From JBEVOS01 sp044226655 (GTDB lineage Bacteria > Pseudomonadota > Alphaproteobacteria > Caulobacterales > Aquidulcibacteraceae), in assembly GCA_044226655.1 (NCBI GenBank), contig JBGAGO010000002.1:620001-684000 (forward strand): a DNA stretch of 64,000 nucleotides, given 5' to 3'. This document shows, one piece after another, positions 53,247 through 62,689 of this stretch (positions are counted from its first letter, which is position 1; each line of letters opens with the position of its first letter). The position numbers were made by a program, and so were the translations under genes. The notes under the pieces are model-generated. The model was not told the DNA's origin, made no database searches, and saw only the letters and a list, made by a program, of their open reading frames with translations.

Positions 53247-53996
53247 ATGATGTCGTCTTTCGCCATTTATTCGCGCGCGCATTCGCCTGAGTTGCGAAAA
53301 GCAGCGATCGCGGTCGAGCAATCGGCATGGAATGCTCTCGGATTCCTCAATTTCACCCGCGCGCACTTCCAGTATTACGAACAGATCCTTGAAGACTATG
53401 CGGATCACCAGCTGTGCCTCGTGGATGAGGCGCGCGGCTATCCGATCGCGGTGGCGACCTGCGCCCCCTTCTCCGTGAGCTCGCTCGATGAGCTGCCGGC
53501 CGAAGGCTGGGATTGGGTGGTCGAAAGCGCCGGCAAGGGCGGCAAGGGCAAAGCCAACATGCTCGGCGGCCTCGGCATCTCCGTGCCGAAGGCGCACCGG
53601 TCCAAGGGCCTTGCGCGCGTCATGATCCAGGCCATGGCCGATCTCGCCCGCGAGCGCGGCTATGACGGCGTCTGCATCCCGGTGCGCCCGACGCTCAAAG
53701 CCAAGCATCCCGACGTCACCATCGAAGACTACATGACGTGGAAGGATGAGGCGGGCCGGTCCTACGATCCGTGGTTCCGCAGCCATATCGCCGCCGGCGG
53801 CACGATGGTGCGCGCCTGCAAGCGCTCGATGGTGGTCGAGGAGCCGATCGCGTTCTGGGAAACCTGGTCGGGACAGAGCTTCGAAGAAAGCGGCGCCTAT
53901 GCGATCGAAGGCGGGCTCATCCCGGTCGAGATCGACAAGGCGAGCGGCGTCGGCCGCTACGAAGAGCCGAACGTGTGGTTCTCTTATCTGAACTAA
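53247..53996 (+). CDS. GNAT-like acetyltransferase
   Basis: 249 residues. The acetyl-CoA motif A appears as ISVPKAHRSKGLARVMIQAM (about 108-127), in the position where Q/R-x-x-G-x-G/A lies. The substrate and flanking domains are unassigned. Two consecutive ATG codons (53247, 53250) follow AGGGG. It stands alone between two c-di-GMP genes. Confidence 0.75.
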   Translation: MMSSFAIYSRAHSPELRKAAIAVEQSAWNALGFLNFTRAHFQYYEQILEDYADHQLCLVDEARGYPIAVATCAPFSVSSLDELPAEGWDWVVESAGKGGKGKANMLGGLGISVPKAHRSKGLARVMIQAMADLARERGYDGVCIPVRPTLKAKHPDVTIEDYMTWKDEAGRSYDPWFRSHIAAGGTMVRACKRSMVVEEPIAFWETWSGQSFEESGAYAIEGGLIPVEIDKASGVGRYEEPNVWFSYLN

Positions 53997-54003
53997 GACC
54001 GGC

Positions 54004-55827
54004 TCAGGCCGTGTTGCGCAAAGGCTCGGGCTCGTACACGGGCTCGGGCGAGGCGTGGCCGAACAGATAGCCTTGCGCGAGCGCACATGCGCGTTCGCGC
54101 AAGGCGTCGGCCGTTTCGCCGCATTCGACGCCTTCGGCCGTCACCGTCAGGCCTAGCGATTTTCCGAGACCGAGGATCACATCCACGATCGTCGCGTTCG
54201 ACGGATCGACCAGCATGCTCGACACGAACGAGCGGTCGATCTTCAATTTGTCGATCGGCAATTGGCGCAGCAACAGCAGCGATGAATAGCCGGTGCCGAA
54301 ATCGTCGAGTGCGATGCGCACGCCCTGGTTCTTGAGCGAGAGCAGCGCCGCCTTGGCCTGATCGATGTCGCCCATCATGGCGCTCTCAGTGACTTCGATT
54401 TCGAGGCGATGGGTGGGAAAGCCGGTCTCGCGCAGCGTGCGCAGCACCTTTTCCGGGAACCATTGGTCGCGGATCTGGCTGGGCGAAATGTTGACGGCGA
54501 GCGTGAAATCGCCCGGCGCGGCGAGCGCCTTCTGGCAGGCTTGGGTCAACAGCGTCCAGAACATGGCGTCGACCAGGCCCGCCTCTTCGGCGACGGGAAT
54601 GAATTCGGCCGGTGAAATCATGCCGCGTTCGCGGTGCGGCCAGCGCGCCAGCACTTCATAGCCCGAGGCGACGCCCGTCGCGAGATCGACGACCGGCTGG
54701 AAATACGGAACAATTTCGCCGGCTGGAATGGCGGCGCGCAATTCCTCTTCGAGCGAGGCCTTGAGCTTCATCGCCTGATCGATCGAGGCGTCGAAAAACT
54801 GGAATTCGCCGCGCCGCGCCTTGGCGCGCAGCATAGCGGCGTCGCCATTCTGCAGCAGGGCCGCGCCCGTCTCGCCATCGTGCGGATAGATCGCGATGCC
54901 GACGGAGGCGCCGACCGAGAGTTTCAAACCGTTGATCGGGATATGCGTCGAGATTTCCGCGCCGATGCGGCGCGCGGCGTGCGCGATGGCTTCGCGATCG
55001 GCCTCTTCCAGGATGATGGCGAATTCATCGCCGCCAAGGCGCGCGGCGAAACTATCTTCGCGCAGGCAGCCCTGCAGCCGCGTCGCGATCACTTGCAGCA
55101 GCCGGTCGCCGATGGAATGGCCGTGTACGTCGTTGATCGGTTTGAAGCGGTCGAGATCGATGAACAGCAGCGCAAAGCCGTCTTCCAAGGGACGCGCGAG
55201 CCCCAGCCGGCGATCGAGCTCCTCCACGAAATGGCGGCGATTGGCGAGGCCGGTCAGCACGTCATGGCGCGCCAAAGTGTGGGCGCGGGCTTCAGCGGCC
55301 TCCCGCTCGGCGATCTCAGCCGAGAGACTGGCGTTGGCGGTGAGCAGATCCTGCGTGCGTTCGCGCACGGTGACTTCGAGATCGTTGCGGATATTGTCGA
55401 GCGCGAGGACGGCCGTGCGGCGATCGAGCTGCACTTTGAGGCGCGCCATCAGCACGCGCAGATCGATCGGCTTGGACACGTAATCATTGGCGCCCGCTTC
55501 GAGCGCCTGGGCCACCACGTCGCCATCGTCGAGCGCGGTCACGACGATCACGGGCACATGTTCGAGATCGTAGATCCTGCGCAGACCGAGCAGCGCATCA
55601 TGGCCCGAGCGCTCCGGCATCATCCAATCGAGGAGCACCAGATCGATCTTCTCATTGGCGATGTCGGTTTCGATCGTCAGCGCGTCTTCGCGCAGCACGA
55701 CATCATAGCCGCGCCGCTCCAGGCGGCGGCGCAGCATATCGCGGTTTTGCGCTTGATCGTCGACCAGCAGGACGCGGCCCAAACGGGCGCCATCCGGCTG
55801 CTCGCCGTTCTGTTGTTCCGCGGACAA
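54004..55827 (-). CDS. REC-GGDEF-EAL response regulator
   Basis: 607 residues. Receiver with D67 (VLLDWMMP) and K in VSKPID, a coiled-coil linker, GGDEF with LGGDEF intact (near 285), and EAL whose signature is EVLARW rather than EALxRW. DDFGTGYSSLLLLRQ and other metal-site residues are kept. It likely makes c-di-GMP when phosphorylated; phosphodiesterase activity is uncertain. It follows the lone receiver and hybrid kinase on the same strand, its probable phosphate source. Confidence 0.92.
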   Translation of the reverse strand: MSAEQQNGEQPDGARLGRVLLVDDQAQNRDMLRRRLERRGYDVVLREDALTIETDIANEKIDLVLLDWMMPERSGHDALLGLRRIYDLEHVPVIVVTALDDGDVVAQALEAGANDYVSKPIDLRVLMARLKVQLDRRTAVLALDNIRNDLEVTVRERTQDLLTANASLSAEIAEREAAEARAHTLARHDVLTGLANRRHFVEELDRRLGLARPLEDGFALLFIDLDRFKPINDVHGHSIGDRLLQVIATRLQGCLREDSFAARLGGDEFAIILEEADREAIAHAARRIGAEISTHIPINGLKLSVGASVGIAIYPHDGETGAALLQNGDAAMLRAKARRGEFQFFDASIDQAMKLKASLEEELRAAIPAGEIVPYFQPVVDLATGVASGYEVLARWPHRERGMISPAEFIPVAEEAGLVDAMFWTLLTQACQKALAAPGDFTLAVNISPSQIRDQWFPEKVLRTLRETGFPTHRLEIEVTESAMMGDIDQAKAALLSLKNQGVRIALDDFGTGYSSLLLLRQLPIDKLKIDRSFVSSMLVDPSNATIVDVILGLGKSLGLTVTAEGVECGETADALRERACALAQGYLFGHASPEPVYEPEPLRNTA

Positions 55828-55954
55828 ATCGCTCCCCTTGCCCTGCAGGGTTTTAATCCATCTTCAAATTTAGCACTGAGTGGTTGATCTGCCGCTAAAG
55901 CGGACATGACGATCAGCTCATTCGCGAAGAAATACAGCGTGATAAACGCGGCGT

Positions 55955-56329
55955 TTACGCTGCGCGCGCGCCCGCGGCGACGGCTTCGATCACGGTGAGG
56001 AGCGCGGCGAAATCGACCGGCTTGGTGGCGAAGGCGTCGCAGCCGGCGTCAAGACATTCCTGGCGCGCGGAATCCATGGCGTGCGCCGTGAGCGCGATGA
56101 TCTTGATCGCCTTCGTGGCCGGCAGCGCCCGCAAAGCGCGCGTCGCTTCGAGGCCGGACATCACCGGCATCGAGATATCCATGAGAATAAGGTCCGGCAT
56201 CAATGCCTGCGCGCGATCGACGGCCTCTTGGCCGTTCTCCGCCGTATGCACTTCATAGCCGCGCCGCTCGAGGCGCCGCGTGAGCATCTCCCGATTGTCT
56301 GGGTGATCTTCGGCGATCAGGATACGCAT
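55955..56329 (-). CDS. single-domain response regulator
   Basis: 124 residues: IAEDHPDN opening, phospho-Asp D51 in LILMDISMP, Thr in ALTAHA, Lys in ATKPVD. No output domain, like DivK-type regulators. It is 17 bp downstream of the hybrid kinase, so the pair likely form one relay feeding the REC-GGDEF-EAL protein. Confidence 0.92.
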   Translation of the reverse strand: MRILIAEDHPDNREMLTRRLERRGYEVHTAENGQEAVDRAQALMPDLILMDISMPVMSGLEATRALRALPATKAIKIIALTAHAMDSARQECLDAGCDAFATKPVDFAALLTVIEAVAAGARAA

Positions 56330-56346
56330 GAGGCCCGGCCCTTCCT

Positions 56347-59055
56347 CTAAGCAGTTTTCGCGAAATTGGTTGCCGATGTGTTGATCGCCGCGCCGCCGCG
56401 CGCGAAGCGCAGGGCTGCAGCGGCCAGCGCATCGCGATCGGCGGGCTTGGTCAAAAGGTCGCACGCGCCGGCGGCGATGGCCTTTTGGCGGTCGTCGTCG
56501 ACCGAATGCACGATCAGCGGAATGCCGGCCGTCGCCTCATCGTCCTTCAGCCGCGCGATCAGCGCCCAGCCGTTCAAATCCGGCAATTGAATATCGACGA
56601 GCGCGAGATCGGGCGCGTTGGCGCGCGCCAGCTCCAGCCCTTCCGCGGCAGTTGCGGCCTCCAGCACCGTGAAGCCCAAACGCCCCAGCGAGCGCGCGAC
56701 CAGATCGCGCGCGCTTTCTTCATCATCGATCACCAGCACGACGCGGCCATGCTCGCCGGCGGCCGCGGGCGCCTGCGCGACTGGCTCGCCGATCGAGGCG
56801 TCTGCGAATTGCGCCAGCACGCGCAGCGAGAAGGTGGAGCCCGCGCCGGGCGCCGAGCGGACGCTGACATCGCCGCCAAGCAATTGCGCCATGCGCCGTG
56901 TGATCGCGAGGCCAAGGCCGGTGCCGCCAAAGCGGCGCGTGGTCGAAGCATCGGCCTGCATGAACGGACGGAAGATGCGCGCGATCTCTTCTTCCGTCAT
57001 GCCGATGCCGGTGTCGGTGACGTCGAACACGAGCTGCGCATCCTCGCGCCGCACCGACAGCGTGATGACGCCGTCATGGGTGAATTTGCCTGCGTTCGAC
57101 AGCAGATTGAGCAGGCATTGCGACAGCTTGAAATTGTCGCTGAACATGGCGCCAAGGTCCGGCGCGCACGCGATCACCAGGCGATTGCCGTTCTTTTCGA
57201 TCAGACCGCGCACCGTGTCGGCCGTCGCCTCCACGAAGGCCGGCACGTCGAAGCGGGCGCACGACAGATCCATGCGCCCGGCCTCGATCTTCGACAGGTC
57301 GAGAATTTCGTTGATGAGATGCAGCAGCTGGCGCGCCGCGCCCAGCACCCGCTCAATATCCTTGCAGGCATCCAGGCGGCCCTCATCGGTCGCCTCCTCC
57401 AGCAGGATTTCGGAATAGCCGATGATGGCGTTGAGCGGCGTACGCAATTCATGGCTCATATTGGCCAGGAATTGCGATTTGGCGACGGAGGCGCTTTCCG
57501 CGGCCGCGCGCGCGGCCTGCAGCGAAGACACCGTGCGCCGCAGCGCGCTATCGCGCGTGTCGATCTCGCCGAGCAGACGGCCGAGCCGCGCGAACATCTC
57601 CGTCACATCGCCCGACAAGGCGCCTCCGGCCGGCGCGGACGGCGCGATCTCCTCGCCCGTTTCCTCCAGCAGCGCGCGCTTGGCTTCGAGCGCGGTTTCG
57701 GCGCGCCGCATGGCCTCGACGAAGGCCTGCTCTTCGCGCTTGGCCTCGGTGATGTCCTTCGACATCACCACCACGCTTGTGACCTCGCCCTTTTCATTGC
57801 GGCGATTGTGCACGGAGGGCTGAATCCAGGCGATCTCGCCATTGCGCCAAATGCGATGCTCGAACACGAAATGATCGGGCCGCGAGTCCACCTTGAACAA
57901 TTGCTCGAGCCGGGCCCGATCCTCATCGAGATAGAGCGGCGAGGTCAGCGGATCGAGATCATCCGCCGTGAACGGGCGTCCGTAAATCGGCGTGGGATCG
58001 CCCTGCCAGGTCATCTCGAACGTGGCCAGATCGATTTCCCAAACTGTCGATTTCGAGACTTCGAGCGCGATCTGCAGGCGGCTTTCGTTTTCCTCGCTCT
58101 GCTTGCGCGCGCGCACGTAATCGCTGACATCGTGCGAATAAGAGATGACGCCGACGATCACGCCGTCCGCATCGCGCCAGGGCAGCAATTCCCCGCTAAA
58201 ATAGCGCACGCCCGCGCTGAAATGGATGGCGTCGTCCTGGAACGTCACGTGCTCGCCATTGAGCGCGCGCACCAGGCGGTCGCCCCAACGCGCGGGCAAT
58301 TTCGGCAGCACGGTCGTCAGATGCAAATCCGTCACGTCGGAGCGGCCGGGCGCGAAACTGTCGCGCCAGCAGCCATTGGCCGAGACGATGCGCAGATCGC
58401 GATCATAGAGGCACGCCGCCATTGTGGTCTGCTCGAAGGTCAGCCGCGCAATGCTCTCCTTCTCGCGCGCCTCATCTTCCGCGGCATCGAGCGTGTGATT
58501 GAGCTTGGCCGCGCCCATCCAGAAGCGCGACGCGTAGAGCACCAGCGCCGCGCCGCAGCCGACCGCGGCGAGGTTCAGCATGAAATCGGCTTGCGGCGAT
58601 TGCACCGCGGACCACAGCGGCGCGAACATCACGGTGAGCGCGCCAGGCGTCGCCGAGGCGATCGCCAGATCGCGCTCGCGGCCCAATTCGCTCAAGCTGC
58701 GCACCAGACCCGCGCACCACAGCGCCATCGCGGCGGCGGCCGTCGCGGGGCGTCCATCGAACCACAGCATCGTCGGCAGCGCGGCATAGGTCGCCGAGAG
58801 CGCCATCGCCCAGAACGCCAGGCCCGCGCGCAGGCGCCCGTCCATCGAAACTTCGGCTTCCGCCAGGCGGCGAAACACCAGCGCATCGAGCGAGAACATC
58901 GCGAGCGCCGCCGCGCTCCACATCAGCGGCGCGGTGCTGTCCATCACCAAAGCGGCGGCGGTCCCGCCGAAAAACGACAGAGACAGCGCGATCGGCAATT
59001 CGCGCCGGCGCAGTTCAGCCGCGCTCGTCAGCGCCGTGGACAAAGGGTCGTGCAT
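56347..59055 (-). CDS. hybrid sensor histidine kinase
   Basis: 902 residues. About six N-terminal transmembrane helices (20-185), two PAS domains (about 205-320, 330-450), a coiled coil, HisKA with FLANMSHELRTPLN (His near 533), HATPase (N box near 640, GTGLGLAI near 715) and a C-terminal receiver (about 770-890, D in ALVDIQLPD). First gene of the kinase-receiver-c-di-GMP run. Its signal is unknown. Confidence 0.95.
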   Translation of the reverse strand: MHDPLSTALTSAAELRRRELPIALSLSFFGGTAAALVMDSTAPLMWSAAALAMFSLDALVFRRLAEAEVSMDGRLRAGLAFWAMALSATYAALPTMLWFDGRPATAAAAMALWCAGLVRSLSELGRERDLAIASATPGALTVMFAPLWSAVQSPQADFMLNLAAVGCGAALVLYASRFWMGAAKLNHTLDAAEDEAREKESIARLTFEQTTMAACLYDRDLRIVSANGCWRDSFAPGRSDVTDLHLTTVLPKLPARWGDRLVRALNGEHVTFQDDAIHFSAGVRYFSGELLPWRDADGVIVGVISYSHDVSDYVRARKQSEENESRLQIALEVSKSTVWEIDLATFEMTWQGDPTPIYGRPFTADDLDPLTSPLYLDEDRARLEQLFKVDSRPDHFVFEHRIWRNGEIAWIQPSVHNRRNEKGEVTSVVVMSKDITEAKREEQAFVEAMRRAETALEAKRALLEETGEEIAPSAPAGGALSGDVTEMFARLGRLLGEIDTRDSALRRTVSSLQAARAAAESASVAKSQFLANMSHELRTPLNAIIGYSEILLEEATDEGRLDACKDIERVLGAARQLLHLINEILDLSKIEAGRMDLSCARFDVPAFVEATADTVRGLIEKNGNRLVIACAPDLGAMFSDNFKLSQCLLNLLSNAGKFTHDGVITLSVRREDAQLVFDVTDTGIGMTEEEIARIFRPFMQADASTTRRFGGTGLGLAITRRMAQLLGGDVSVRSAPGAGSTFSLRVLAQFADASIGEPVAQAPAAAGEHGRVVLVIDDEESARDLVARSLGRLGFTVLEAATAAEGLELARANAPDLALVDIQLPDLNGWALIARLKDDEATAGIPLIVHSVDDDRQKAIAAGACDLLTKPADRDALAAAALRFARGGAAINTSATNFAKTA

Positions 59056-59145
59056 CGTTCTGAGCCCGGAGGAAAGTCCGCCGCACCCTGCCCGATACTG
59101 ATAAATTTACTTTGAATTCCGGCGTTTACGCCCTGGAGATCAAGG

Positions 59146-60648
59146 TTAGGGATTTGCTGTCGCGGGCGCCGCGGGCGCAGCCGCCTGCGCAATCTGGGCC
59201 ACCGCCTCGGGCGGCCCGCCGCCGAAGGCGCGATAGACCGCGACCGCCGCGCGCGCCTGGCTCTGCTGCGCCGCGATCAGCGACAACCGCGCATCGATCG
59301 CCTGCTGCTCGGCGCGGAGCAGATCGGTGAGGCTCAACAGACCCGCATTGTAGGCCGCGCGCCGGCCGCGCAGTGTCGTCTCCGCCGCTTCCGACGCCGC
59401 GCGCGAGGCGGTCAATTGCCGCGAGCCTTGATCGAGCGAGACCAGCGCCGTGGTCGCATCCGCCACCGCCTGGATCACGGTTAAGCGATATTGAATGAGC
59501 GATTGATGGAATTGTGCGTCGCGCTGGCTGACGGTCGCGATGCGCTGGCCCCAATCGAACAGCGGCAGCGAAATGATCGGCTGCGCCGTCACCAAAGTCG
59601 TGCTGGTTCCGAGCGGCGTGCCGATGTCATTGTCCGTGACGTTGATGGCGCCGGTGATGTTGAGCTTTGGCAGGAGATCGGCGCGCGCGGCGCCCAATTG
59701 TGCGGCCGCGATCAGGGCCTGCGCTTCGGCGGCCGCCACGTCGGGACGCAGCCGCACCAGATCGACGGGCGCCGCAGGCGCCGAAGCGATCGGCAAGGAG
59801 GGCACGTCCGCTGCGCTCTCCAGCGCGGTCGCCGTGTCCTGCGCTTCCGCGCCGGGGGCTATGCCGCGCAAGACCGACAGCGTCGCCTCTGCGCGGCGCA
59901 TCGCGATAAAGTAATTGGAAAGCGCAGCGCGCTGCGTTTCGGCTTGGCGGCGCGCATCGGCGGCGTCGGCTTCCGACGCAAAGCCCGCTTGCGCAGCGGT
60001 TTGCAGGATCGAGGCGATGCGATCGGCGTTGGCGACGGCTTCCTGCAGCGCGGCGTAGCTGCGCTGCGCCGCGCGCAGATCGACATAGGCGTTGGCGATA
60101 TCGGCCGCGATCGCGACCAGCGCGCCGCGCGCATCGGCAAACGCTGCGCGGTTGGCGCCGCGCACGCCCGTGGCGGTCGCGCCGATCGAGAACAGCGGCA
60201 CTTCCCAACTCGCCTGCCCGCCCCAGCTCACGGTCGACTGTTCTTCATCGAGGCCACCGCTGGCGTTCGGCAGCAGCGGGCCTTCGACCGCACGTCGATA
60301 ACTTTCCGAGCCGATCGCCGAGACCGCCGGGAAATAGCGGACCAGGGTCGCGTAAGAGAGAGAGCGCGCCTCGCGCAGGCGCAGCGCCGCGAGCTGCACG
60401 GTCGGCCCGTCCGAAACGCCCTGCGCCACCAGCGCGTTGAGCGTCGGGTCGTTGAAGCCCTGCCACCAATTGACCAGCCGATCGGTCCCGTTCGCATCCG
60501 CAACGACCGGCGCGTCGCGCCAAGTATCGGGCAGGACGCCGGCCTCGGGCCGGTCATGGGGCATCAGCACGCAGGAGCTGGCCAGCAGCGCCCCGCTCAG
60601 GGCGGCGGCCAGCGCCGATTTCGACACTTTATTATCGCGGCGCACCAT
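59146..60648 (-). CDS. NodT-family outer-membrane efflux lipoprotein
   Basis: 500 residues. The signal peptide ends in a lipobox (LLASSC, lipid-anchored C26). TolC-like repeats follow: ADIANAYVDLRAAQRSYAAL in the first half, and ADATTALVSLDQGSRQL in the second. It is the outer-membrane channel of an RND pump. GAGGGGAG precedes the ATG. Divergent from tetR and the adaptor and pump genes it should work with. Confidence 0.93.
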   Translation of the reverse strand: MVRRDNKVSKSALAAALSGALLASSCVLMPHDRPEAGVLPDTWRDAPVVADANGTDRLVNWWQGFNDPTLNALVAQGVSDGPTVQLAALRLREARSLSYATLVRYFPAVSAIGSESYRRAVEGPLLPNASGGLDEEQSTVSWGGQASWEVPLFSIGATATGVRGANRAAFADARGALVAIAADIANAYVDLRAAQRSYAALQEAVANADRIASILQTAAQAGFASEADAADARRQAETQRAALSNYFIAMRRAEATLSVLRGIAPGAEAQDTATALESAADVPSLPIASAPAAPVDLVRLRPDVAAAEAQALIAAAQLGAARADLLPKLNITGAINVTDNDIGTPLGTSTTLVTAQPIISLPLFDWGQRIATVSQRDAQFHQSLIQYRLTVIQAVADATTALVSLDQGSRQLTASRAASEAAETTLRGRRAAYNAGLLSLTDLLRAEQQAIDARLSLIAAQQSQARAAVAVYRAFGGGPPEAVAQIAQAAAPAAPATANP

Positions 60649-60695
60649 AAACTCCCCTCACGGGACCGGGCGGAAATTCTCGTCGCGCCCACTTG

Positions 60696-60735
60696 CTTGC
60701 TTTCGCAAGATTAACATTTAAAGAACGAACGTTCG
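60696..60735. promoter_or_regulatory. operator region between nodT-type gene and tetR
   Basis: Two symmetrical elements lie in the 150-bp gap: CTTGC-TTTC-GCAAG (60696-60709) and the perfect palindrome CGAACGTTCG (60726-60735). They suit binding of the adjacent TetR repressor to control both divergent transcripts. Confidence 0.55.
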
Positions 60736-60798
60736 CTTTATATGCGGCGCACAGGCCGGCGCACAAGCCGGTCTGCGTCGAAGGAACCAACAGGTCAC

Positions 60799-61404
60799 AT
60801 GGCCCGTCTCGCCGATCCCGGCCTGGCCGAACGCCGCCGCCGCCAGATTCTGGACGCGGCGCTGTTTTGCTTCAGCCGTCGTGGCTTTCACCAGGCCACG
60901 ATGCAGGAGATCTGCGCCGAGGCCGGCATCTCTCCGGGCGCCCTTTACCGCTACTTTTCCTCCAAGGCCGACATCATCGCCGCCATCGCCGAAGACGAAC
61001 GGCGCGACACGGATGCAATGCTGGCCCGCGCCGAGGGTGAAGCCCGCCTGATCGACGTGCTGAGCGAGTTCGCGGCCTGCGTGCTGGCTCGGTGTCACAA
61101 AGACTCCTTCGGCCCGATCTATGCGGACGTGTTCGCCGAGGCCGCGCGCGATCCCGTGCTCGCCAAGCGGCTGTCCGAGATCGACAGCCAGAGCATACAT
61201 CGCCTCGCCGTGGCCCTCACAGCCGCGCAGCGCCGCGGCGAAATCGATCGCGAGCTCGATCCCGAGATCGCCGCGCGCACGCTGGTCGCCGCCATCGACG
61301 GCATCGGCATGCGCTCGGCGTTTGGTCCCGATGGCGGCGATGTCGCCGCCGCAGTTTCCGCCTTCCGCGCGCTCGCTGAGCGCTACCTTTCGGTGCACGC
61401 ATGA
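60799..61404 (+). CDS. TetR family efflux regulator
   Basis: 201 residues from ATG 60799. The HTH is ILDAALFCFSRRGFHQATM...AEAGISPGALYRYF (about 15-55) and the C-terminal domain is of the AcrR type. It probably represses the efflux genes on both sides. Its stop overlaps the adaptor ATG (ATGA). An upstream in-frame ATG at 60742 lies within the operator region and is unlikely. Confidence 0.92.
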   Translation: MARLADPGLAERRRRQILDAALFCFSRRGFHQATMQEICAEAGISPGALYRYFSSKADIIAAIAEDERRDTDAMLARAEGEARLIDVLSEFAACVLARCHKDSFGPIYADVFAEAARDPVLAKRLSEIDSQSIHRLAVALTAAQRRGEIDRELDPEIAARTLVAAIDGIGMRSAFGPDGGDVAAAVSAFRALAERYLSVHA

Positions 61405-62645
61405 AACCTGACACCTTCTCCAGCGCGCAAGATCTGCTGAAGCGCGTCAATGAGAGTCTGTTCAAGGACGATCCCAACGCGGACGCCGAACAGGCCGCGA
61501 AGAAACGGCGCCGGCGCACAGCGCTGCTGCTCGGCGGCGGCGTCGCGGCCGCAGCGATCGGCGCGTTCGCGCTCTCGCACATCGGCGGCGAAGCGCCGGC
61601 CGACAAGGCCGGCATCGACCGCACGCAGGCCGTGACGGTCGTGCTCGCCGCCGCGCACCCGTTCAGCCCGCGCGTCTCGCTGCAGGGCGAAGCGCGGCCG
61701 ACGCATGATTTCCAGGTTTACGCACCCGCGAGCGGCGTGCGTATTCTGCAATTGCTGGCCGACGAAGGCGATTTCGTGCGCGAAGGCCAACCGCTGGCCC
61801 GGCTCGATACGGCGCTGGCTTCGGCGCAAGCGAGCGCGGCGCAAGCGGCCGTCGCCTCCGCCGAAGCTGCGCAAGTGCGCGCGGCCAGCGAATATGAGCG
61901 CGCCGAAAGCATTCGCGATTCCGGCGCGCTCTCGACCGAAGCGATCGATCAGCGCCGCGCCGCCGCGCGCGCCGCCGACGCCCAACTCGCCGCCGCGCGC
62001 GCCCAGCTCGCCGAGGTGAACGCGCGTCTGCAAGGCGGTTTCGTGCGGGCGCCGGCCTCGGGCCTGGTGATCTCGCGCACCGCGCAGATCGGGCGCCCGG
62101 TCGATGGCCAGGTTCTGTTCCGCATTTCGGGCGACAACGCGCTCGAAGTCGCGGCGGACGTCGCCGAGCGTGACGTGCTCTCGCTGCGCCCAGGCCTGCG
62201 CGCCACGTTCCGTCTGGTCGATGGATCGAGCGTCGAGGGCGTTCTGCGCCGCCCGCCAGTGTCGATCGACGAACGCACGCGCACCGGCGAAGCGCTGTTC
62301 GATCTGCCGCGCAATTCTTCGGTGCGCGCCGGCATGTATCTGCGCGGCGAAGCCGTGCTGCCTGCGCGCGAAGCTCTGGCCGTGCCGCAGGCCTCGCTGT
62401 TCTACGACGATGGCCAAGCCTATGTGTTCATCGCCGATCAGGACAACAAAGCGCGCCGCGTCGCGGTGCAAACCGGGCTGCGCGAAGGCGAGCTGGTCGA
62501 GATTTTGTCCGGCGTCGAGAGCGGCCAGCGCGTGATCGGCGCCGGCGCGGCGTTCCTGCAGGATGGCGACCCGGTGCGCGCGGTGGACGCGCCGGCGCCG
62601 GCGGCGCCCGCCGATTCCGCCGCGCTGCGTGGCCGTGAAGGCTAA
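61401..62645 (+). CDS. RND efflux periplasmic adaptor (MFP)
   Basis: 414 residues. A cytoplasmic lead (1-38), one transmembrane anchor (about 41-58), the lipoyl half-motifs (VYAPASGVRILQLLADEGDFVREGQPLARLD, seen in parts at about 108-136; GGFVRAPASGLV near 212), an Ala-rich hairpin between them, and beta-barrel segments. It links the inner pump to NodT. Confidence 0.93.
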   Translation: MKPDTFSSAQDLLKRVNESLFKDDPNADAEQAAKKRRRRTALLLGGGVAAAAIGAFALSHIGGEAPADKAGIDRTQAVTVVLAAAHPFSPRVSLQGEARPTHDFQVYAPASGVRILQLLADEGDFVREGQPLARLDTALASAQASAAQAAVASAEAAQVRAASEYERAESIRDSGALSTEAIDQRRAAARAADAQLAAARAQLAEVNARLQGGFVRAPASGLVISRTAQIGRPVDGQVLFRISGDNALEVAADVAERDVLSLRPGLRATFRLVDGSSVEGVLRRPPVSIDERTRTGEALFDLPRNSSVRAGMYLRGEAVLPAREALAVPQASLFYDDGQAYVFIADQDNKARRVAVQTGLREGELVEILSGVESGQRVIGAGAAFLQDGDPVRAVDAPAPAAPADSAALRGREG

Positions 62646-62689
62646 GTGAGTTCACAACCAGGCGCGTGCGCGCGCTGACGAGGGCCAGC

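Noticed and set aside
56485..59115. An 876-codon plus-strand open frame opposite the hybrid kinase
   Set aside because: Same reason; the kinase on the minus strand has all expected motifs.
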